From Gnetum montanum (Eukaryota; Streptophyta; Gnetopsida; Gnetales; Gnetaceae), in NCBI GenBank assembly GCA_015680685.1, contig MNCI01029340.1, positions 90,369-154,368 on the forward strand: 64,000 nt of DNA, written 5' to 3'. The notes beneath the pieces were generated by a model, which was not told the origin of the DNA, did not search any database, and saw nothing but the letters and a program-made list of their open reading frames with translations. The translations under genes were made by a program, and so were the position numbers. Positions 57,495-64,000 of this stretch are shown here, piece after piece (within the stretch, counting starts at the first letter, position 1; each line of letters opens with the position of its first letter).

Positions 57495-58600
57495 GTTTCT
57501 ATTTCTTGTTTATGTTTACTATTCCTGAAACTTTTGTTTCCCTGTTTCAGTTTCCTTTAACTTTTATTTTCTTATCTCAGTTTTCTATCATTGGTCATTT
57601 CCATTTTCCTGTCTCAGTTTCCCATTTTTGTTCCATTAGCGTTTTTGTTTTCATTTCCTAAGTCACCTATTTGCAGTGTCCATTTCTGTTTTTCAGTTTC
57701 ACAAAACCTCTGTTTCTCTGTTTCCTAAAACCTCTACTTACCAATTACCTTTTCTGTTCTTAAACCTCCGTTTCTCTGTTTCTGTTACCTGTTCCTATTA
57801 ATAGTAATCTATTTTGGTTTCTGTTTACAGCCATCTATTTTACAATTTTCAAACCCCCATTTCTATTTCATTTCCTTGAACCTCCATTTTTCTGTTTCAG
57901 TTCCTTTGAACTTTTAATTTCCTATTTTAGTTTTCTGTTTAGATTACTCAGAACCTTTATTATCCATTTCTGTTTCCTATCTTTTTAACAATCATTTATT
58001 TTCAGTTACTATTTCTATTTTCTAAAATCTAGTTTTTCTATTTTATTTTTAATTTCTATTTCTAAAAACTTTTATTTTCCCAGCTCCTCATAAACTTCTA
58101 TTTTCCAGTTTTAGTTACCTAAATCTTGATTCACCCATTTCTAATTTTGGTTCCTGTTGAGAAAATCATCAGTTTTACTATCTTGTTTCTATTATATTTC
58201 CAGATTCCTAAACCTTAGTTTTTAGTTACTAGCATATATTTTGGTGGTCTTTACCTTAGTCCAAACTTTACTAAGGCAATTTTCTCATTAATTATATTAT
58301 TCTATTTTAGATTTACTTTTTTGAAGTTCTGAATTTACTGTTTTTCTTACAAATTTTGTATATTGCAATTTTAGTTTCTCTTCAAAAAAATATAATATTT
58401 AAATATTGTTCTTTTTTCCAATTTTTACAATTTATTAGCATTTACATTTCCTAGTATTTTCATTTTATGAGCCAATCTTCCCATAGAGCATCTCAACAAA
58501 GATCTCTTGCTCTTGCTCCTAATCGGCCAACTACCAATCATTTTATTTTAAAAAGACAAGGAGCTTCATGTTTTCCAAACTCTATCCCAAGAAGGATTTG
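57495..58600 (+). other. pyrimidine-rich leader of element 3
   Basis: No frame. From about 57500 to 58210 the + strand is a T/C-rich low-complexity run dominated by TTTCTGTTTC, CAGTTTCC and CCTTTAACTTTTATTTTC words, strongly depleted of G. It probably arose by slippage of a short unit. 58210-58600 is AT-rich. Confidence 0.65.
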
Positions 58601-58607
58601 AACTAGG

Positions 58608-59897
58608 ATGGTAGCCAATCCACCCCCAACTTCCCTAGTTAGCAATCTCTTTAATTTCAAAAATTATCATAATATTCCAAAACCACCTCAAAATGTTAAT
58701 TTGTTCTTTGACCCTAAATCTTCTACCTGTAATGCACATCAACATGTAGAATGCTTTGAAACTTTACTAGGCATCTTTAACATCAATGAAAATGATATAG
58801 CATGTAAAGTCTTTGTGACTACTTTTAGAGGTAAATCTACACCATGGTTTTTAATGATCCCTAATGCCTCTATTAATTCATAGTTAGACTTTAAAAATAA
58901 GTTTCTACTCCAATTTGATCCGTTCACTAGTCCTGCATTAGCCTCAAAGAATTTTACAAATCTAAGAAAACTACTTGGAGAAAACATTTGTGACTATAAT
59001 TTAAGATTTCTTCATCAACTAGCTTATGTGCCAAATGAGATGCATTCATAACCTAATGGTATCCTCAATTTTTACCTCTCCATTATTGATCCATTCTTTA
59101 TGTATGCCATCGATTCTGATTGCAACATAATTGAATTACAAGAAACAATGGCTAAAGCTATTGCCCTAGAGCAAATTACCTTAATGAAGAACATTCAAAC
59201 TCAATTTGGAATGATCACTATTAGCAATCTTATGAAATCTAGTCCCTTCGCATCACAAAATTTTCTTATGAATAATACTATGTTTCAAACCCCTACTTCC
59301 CTCCCAATGCCTTAATCTACAAATAATTATTTTTAAAGTCTAATCTCTTCTTCATTTTTACCATCAAATACTAGTTTGAATGATGAGAAATAAAAAGCTT
59401 TAATTTAATCTATTATAAACCCAAATGGAATATCTAATCCTAATGGATCTACTAATCAAACAAATAATCAAATCAACCAAATATTAACTTTTCTTCAAAA
59501 ACTTTCCAATGAAGTAGTTAAACTAAAGCAAAATAAAAACAAAGTCCATATATAATTTGAAAAACCAAACACATCAATGAATGATGATTATTGTCGCCTT
59601 TATAACACTAGGCAACATTTTGAGAAAACTTGTCCTCAACTTTTAACATTCTATGGTGATAATGCCCAAAAGCAAAAAAATGAAAAATCTTCAATTATGG
59701 TCCTCAACATACCTCATGAAAGAGAAAATGAAGAAGTCACCTCATGTGAGAGAGTCATGGTAAGTGCTTCCAACCCTCATAATACTTGTTACCATAGACT
59801 TAGTGATATTATGAATACTACCCAACAACAAACTAGGAATAACTCTTATACTCCTCCCAAAAAAAGAGTTCCTAGTCAAAATAACATAAACAATTGA
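58608..59897 (+). pseudogene. gag: gag, element 3 (broken)
   Basis: Opens MVANPPPTSLVSNLFNFKNY. The capsid-type signature ECFETLLGIFNINENDIACK, FRGKSTPWFLMIP, then after a TAG LDFKNKFLLQFDPFTSPALA and LLGENICDYNLRFLHQLAY matches plant Ty3 Gag. A zinc-knuckle-like YCRLYNTRQHFEKTCPQ (59586-59636) has one cysteine replaced. Several TAG and TAA stops occur (58882, 59052, 59314). Confidence 0.75.
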
Positions 59898-60640
59898 ATG
59901 GGACCATCCCAAGTAAATGTTCAACAACAACCAACCTCACCTTCTATACATAGAAGAACTTCACTTCAACATGAAGTCAAAGATGAACATAAAGCTTTCG
60001 ATCTACTTGAGGATTTGAAAAGAGTTAAAGCTAACATTTCAATATATGATCTTTTATATTTTAATAAAATGAAAGATATGATCCAAAAGATAGTTCATAC
60101 ATATGAAACCAATAAAGGAAAATATCCAATAACTGAAAAACAAGTCCATTTTGCAGAAAGTCTTAATGTTCTATCAATACAAAACTCAAAAAATTCCATG
60201 TTGAACAAGAAAGATCAACCACCTTTCTTAACAGCTTTGATTATTTTAGAATATAATGTTCATAGTTGCTTAATGGATTCTAGTGCAACTGTTAACACCA
60301 TGCCATTAGAAATATGTAAAATGTTAGGAGCACAAATGCTACCATAAGTAAGAAGTGTGATACAACTTGATGGATCTAACATACCTATGGTAGGATCATT
60401 AAAAGGAGTGAAAGTACAACTTAAACAATACCCTACCTTCACATGTTATACAGATATTTTAATAGTTGACATGTCACCCACTTATTGTGTACTTCTATCT
60501 AGGACTTTTGGAGCCTAGTTTAGGGGCTTCTTTAGATTAGATTTTTCAGAATTATTAATTCCTATTAAAGAAAAAAATCTAAATATGTTGTTATACGAAC
60601 AAAACCTTTTTATAAACATGTGGTAACAACTTTTAATCAA
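59898..60640 (+). pseudogene. aspartic protease region, element 3
   Basis: The pre-protease linker FDLLEDLKRVKANISIYDLL leads into PPFLTALIILEYNVHSCLMD with active site LMDSSATVNTMPLEICK (D-S-S). A TAA at 60345 interrupts. GLIVDMSPTYCVLLSRTFGA-type sequence at about 60460-60520 matches the hydrophobic end of retropepsins. Confidence 0.75.
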
Positions 60641-60652
60641 TAAAATCAATCT

Positions 60653-61048
60653 TTGGAAAAACAAAATACTAATCTTTATATTGGAGTTATTAAACTTGGA
60701 CTTGAGGAACATGTTATAAATAACCATGTGAGCAAAATTTCAGAAATAAATCCTTTTGCTTATACACATTCTACTCAACATTATCAAAATTTTAGAAAAT
60801 GTGAGGAAATTTATGAAGACACTTTACCTTATCATCAACATGATGTAAAAACATTTCTTTTTGATGACCCACCACCATTAGGAAAGGAAAAAGATATAAG
60901 TCAGATTCTAACCATTAAAACATTAGAAGGTGAGCCAAATTTTGATTACATATCCATTGAACATGTTCCTAGAGAAGAAAATTATGTTCCTGATGCATTA
61001 GCTCAAATGGCCACTACTTTAGATGTCCCTTTTAAACACAATGCTTAA
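60653..61048 (+). pseudogene. RNase H C-terminal fragment upstream of RT, element 3
   Basis: 131 open codons. The end (NFDYISIEHVPREENYVPDA, LAQMATTLDVPF) is the C-terminal signature of archaeal-type RNase H (HVPRxxNxxADALAxLA), yet it lies between protease and the RT N-terminus. The front part (EEHVINNHVSKISEINPF) is not recognised. Either a rearrangement moved it, or an unusual domain order existed. Confidence 0.6.
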
Positions 61049-61327
61049 GATTCTGAAATTATTATTGAAAAGGTTAACACTTATTCTATTCTAGATAATA
61101 TCTTTTCTTTCCAAATTTTGATGATGATAATCATATTCATGAATTTTTATTTTCCAAGAGTGAATTTAGTGATTAGTGTTTTAAAGTTACTCAAATTAAC
61201 GAAGAAGCTATGTCAAAGGATGTCATATTTTTCAAATAAAATCTCTCTTGAAATAACAATTAGGGAATCTTTATTTGATGACTTATATACCAAAACCAAA
61301 GAAATGTTTAAAAAAAATAATTGGTAA

Positions 61328-61738
61328 ATGTTGCCTAAAATAGAAACAATTCAAATTCAAAAGAAAGAACACTACCATATTAAAATAGGAGCTTACTTAC
61401 ATGCAAATGAAAAACAAAACTTGATTGAATTTTTACATGAATTTAATGATGTTTTAGCTTGGAGTTATGAGGATCTTAAAACTTTCAATTCTCTAGTGAT
61501 GACACATATTATACCTCTTAAACCCAAAACCAAACCATTTAGAGAAAAACTTAGACATGTTAATCCCAAGATTGAAACTTCGATGAAAGAAGAAATTGAT
61601 AAACTTTTAGAATCTAAAAATATTTATCTTGCGAGACATTCAAGTTGGATATCAAATTTAGTGCTTGTTAGAGAATAAAGAAGTGAATTACAATTAGGTA
61701 TTAATTTTCATAACCTTAATCATCAAGAAATTGTTAAA
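61328..61738 (+). pseudogene. reverse transcriptase N-terminal fragment, element 3
   Basis: LPKIETIQIQKKEHYHIKIG, then FNDVLAWSYEDLKTFN, HIIPLKPKTKPFREKLRHVN and HSSWISNLVLVRE form the approach to the RT palm of Tat/Athila-type elements. TAA at 61676 and then LGINFHNLNHQEIV, after which sequence jumps to integrase. The catalytic core, RNase H and most of integrase are missing. Confidence 0.8.
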
Positions 61739-61990
61739 AGATGGTTTAACAAGAAATATGCAAGTAAAGTCTTTAAAGTAGGAGATCTAGTCCTAAAAAG
61801 AGATAGAGTGTCTTGTCAAATAGGTCCTCAAAATAAGTTTTCTCCTATATGGTCAAGCCCATACCAAAGTCACAGATGTCATTGACCCCAACGTTTACAA
61901 AGTTGCTAATTTGCAAGGATACAAATTAAATAGATATTTTAATGCATTTCATTTAAAGCATTTCTACTCAAGTGCCCCTCGTGGACACTT
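61739..61990 (+). pseudogene. integrase C-terminal fragment, element 3
   Basis: RWFNKKYASKVFKVGDLVLK, then GPQNKFSPIWSSPYQ, and in another frame VIDPNVYKVANLQGYKLNRY and FNAFHLKHFYSSAPRG. This is the typical gypsy integrase end (VGDLVL...NKFxPxWxGPY...LxxYxxxxH). It is fused to the RT fragment by an internal deletion of about 2-3 kb. Confidence 0.8.
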
Positions 61991-63353
61991 GGTAGATCCT
62001 TTTTTGCATGCTTTCATCTCATTTTCATGTATTTCATTTGTATACAATTGCATTTGCATATTTTCTTTGCATTTCTATCATTCCCTCATGCATATTAAGT
62101 CTACCATCATCTCTTTCTTAGCATATTAGTTTCAATTTGATCTATTTGTGCTTTTTAATATGATTTTAATAATCATTATGATCATTTGAGTTACCAGGCA
62201 TTGGATCATCATAACACCTTTTGAAAGTAATACAAGTATTATGTTCTCTATATATTATTCATGTTATATCATATTACTATTATATAAAACCTCCTTTATA
62301 TAACATGTTTCAATAAGTCTATGAGCCTTCCCAATCTATTTCAAGGTATTGGTTTTATTAGTGATGTTGGATTATGGAGGATGGAATTTATGCTAACTTA
62401 TCATGTTATTATCATGGTCATGTAGATATAGGACATATGAGGCTAGAGAATAGTTAGCCACAATCAATAGGTGACCTTAAAAGATTCCATTTTCTCTCTC
62501 ATAAGGCCTAGCCCTCATGTGTGATGATCCATGACTATCCTATGAGCAACAGGGTGAAATGTATTCCTCTCAACTTGAGAACCCTTAGTCACCTAGGAGA
62601 CCTGCTATGTTGTCATCTAACTTATAATTAAAAGGGCACATGCATGAGGGTTAAATTACACCATGGGCAAAGTTTTCGAAAGGATCAGGTTCTTTGGTAG
62701 TGCAGCTAATTGCCAAGACTCGTGTTGGAATCCCTACCTTAAGAATGAAGTGCACCATAAGCAAAGTTTCCTCAAAAACAAAATAAGAACCATGTTCATT
62801 GGCAATGTAATAAGTTCTTAAGTGTGATGGGATCTGGCAGTGATCCTCATCCTAGCCTTTATTCCCTTTTCAACCTGTTTCCCCAAAATTTAAAATAAAA
62901 AAGAAAAAAAAATATTCTCCTACCTTTTCCTAATTTTCCTCAATTCATCTCATTTTCTCTTACCCTTTTTCACCATCCCCTTTCTATTTTCATAAAAAAA
63001 AAACCTAAGATAAAATTTGAAAGTTGTGGTTGTCCATGTTCTAACAAAAAAGCATGTCCTCTTTATAAAGTTTAGTATNNNNNNNNNNNNNNNNNNNNNA
63101 TATATATATAGTCAAATTTATGATTTATAAAGTTTATAGACTATTAATTAAATAAGGTGGTGTGAAATAGGGTGGCCCATGTTTAATGCTCTTTTGATTA
63201 TATGATTATTTTAGTCATATTTAAAACATTATAGTTTACTTGCAAGTTTCAATTTGTCATTATTTTGTGATCTTTTGGATTCTGTGTATTTTACATATTC
63301 TTGCATCTTTTTTGATTTTTTATGGTTTTTGATATCCTTGCACTTCCATGCAA
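61991..63353 (+). other. 3' untranslated region of element 3, with assembly gap
   Basis: No coding frame. It is AT-rich with poly-A and pyrimidine stretches. The 21 N at 63079-63099 precede an (AT)n run, so the gap probably covers a longer AT microsatellite. Confidence 0.6.
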
Positions 63354-63376
63354 CTCAAAGTTTGGGGGCTAAATGT
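63354..63376 (+). other. polypurine tract of element 3
   Basis: CAAAGTTTGGGGGCTAAATG ends just before TGATGCCAAC. A G-rich tract next to the LTR TG is the plus-strand primer of Ty3 elements. No hairpin like that of elements 1, 2 and 4 was seen. Confidence 0.7.
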
Positions 63377-64000
63377 TGATGCCAACTCTTCCATGCTAAG
63401 CAAAGGCCATGACCAATAAGTTTTAATCCCATGAAAATTAATATCCTATGGGTTTTCTAACCATGCAAATTATTTGTGATGGTTTTTATAGCAACTAGAG
63501 ATCATTGTATAGGGGATAGTGTTTATGTTCATAAAAGTTAGTAAATCCCTTAAGGGACTTAAATAGCCAAACCAAATGAAAGAGACAAGAAATATTTCTA
63601 ATGAAGTTTAGGTCTATGACAATATACTAACCATGTTTTGGGGCGTACAAAAGCCTGTCTCAAACATTAATTCTTGATTCTTAAATACGAATTAAAATTA
63701 TTAAAATAACATTCCAGGGTCATGATGAAACTTAAGAAAGCTCTTTATGGATAGTAATACAATATAATATATAAGTGGAAAAATATTCTACCAACGATGT
63801 GTCTATTTTTGGTTTCCGTCTCAGTGGGACCGCTCCGTATTCGCTAAATGGAAAATCCGAAATACGTGCAGGGCATTAGAGACACTGGCAGAATTTCACA
63901 ATAATGCTCAATAACTGCATCAGGCTGGCGCCAAACATAGCGTTCGGAAAAAATATAATAGTAACTGCCCATTCACAATCGTCTTCCCTTTGAATTGCCA
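63377..64000 (+). repeat. 3' LTR of element 3 (continues beyond the window)
   Basis: It aligns with 36816-37058 and then 55009-55373 without a break, showing the empty target site of element 4 at 63613-63625 (CTATGACAATATACTAACC). One 134-base comparison shows about 14 differences. Confidence 0.9.

Larger units (their letters stand above)
36816..64000 (+). mobile_element. element 3: AT-rich, internally deleted Ty3/gypsy element, split by element 4
   Basis: The 5' LTR is 36816-37058 continued at 55009-57469 once the 37059-55008 insertion is removed. Primer site 57476, gag from 58608, protease, an RNase H tail, RT N-terminus, integrase C-terminus, polypurine tract 63354-63376, and a 3' LTR from 63377 beyond the window. 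The first 624 bp of the 3' LTR align with the split 5' LTR on both sides of the insertion, which proves the nesting. It is far more AT-rich than elements 1 and 4. Confidence 0.85.

Noticed and set aside
1-64000. tRNA or rRNA genes
   Set aside because: No cloverleaf with box A and box B spacing or rRNA-like sequence was noticed on either strand. The only tRNA-related signals are primer-binding sites.

Overview
This is a stretch of nuclear plant DNA made almost entirely of degraded, nested Ty3/gypsy LTR retrotransposons. The clues are TG...CA long terminal repeats of 1.2-2.7 kb, a Tat/Ogre-type pol with a second archaeal-type RNase H after the normal one, GT...AG introns, and in-frame stops that are mostly TAG at former CAG codons, as CHG methylation decay would give. 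A large-genome land plant (gymnosperm- or fern-like) fits. The species cannot be read from the sequence, and no certain single-copy host gene is present.

Layout. Element 1 (925-18571, sense strand +) runs LTR, primer site, gag, protease, a 5.9-kb presumed intron, RT, RNase H, archaeal RNase H, integrase, a short-repeat array, polypurine tract, LTR. Its two LTRs belong to different subfamilies. Its right LTR abuts a truncated LTR of element 2 (18572-35954, sense strand -), a related family that has lost RT. After about 0.9 kb of unclassified DNA comes element 3 (36816 to beyond 64000, sense strand +), an AT-rich and internally deleted element. Its 5' LTR is split by element 4 (37059-55003, sense strand -), a sister of element 1 with a clean 5-bp target duplication, ATGAC. 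The distal 5' LTR of element 3 holds a GC-rich broken open frame of host-gene character (55620-56525).

The most interesting feature is shared by elements 1, 2 and 4. Between protease and RT, in DNA that can be spliced out of gag-pol in phase, lies a separate gene on the opposite strand. It has (GA)n plus TATA-like promoter sequence, a short first exon, about seven exons with matching boundaries (exon 2 is 449-450 bp in all three; exon 7 is 135 bp in two) and short introns of conserved length. Its predicted protein starts with a domain resembling FCP1/SCP-type HAD phosphatases in which the catalytic aspartates are replaced, then an unrecognised region of about 350 residues, an acidic linker, a coiled coil and an acidic tail.

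Three arrays of one degenerate unit of about 23 nt (core TTAAACTAGC, sense orientation) mark the same three boundaries in each of these elements: protease/antisense 3' end, antisense promoter/RT, and integrase/3' end. A hairpin enclosing the polypurine tract and the first bases of the 3' LTR is also conserved. Together these define a modular retrotransposon architecture that deserves follow-up.
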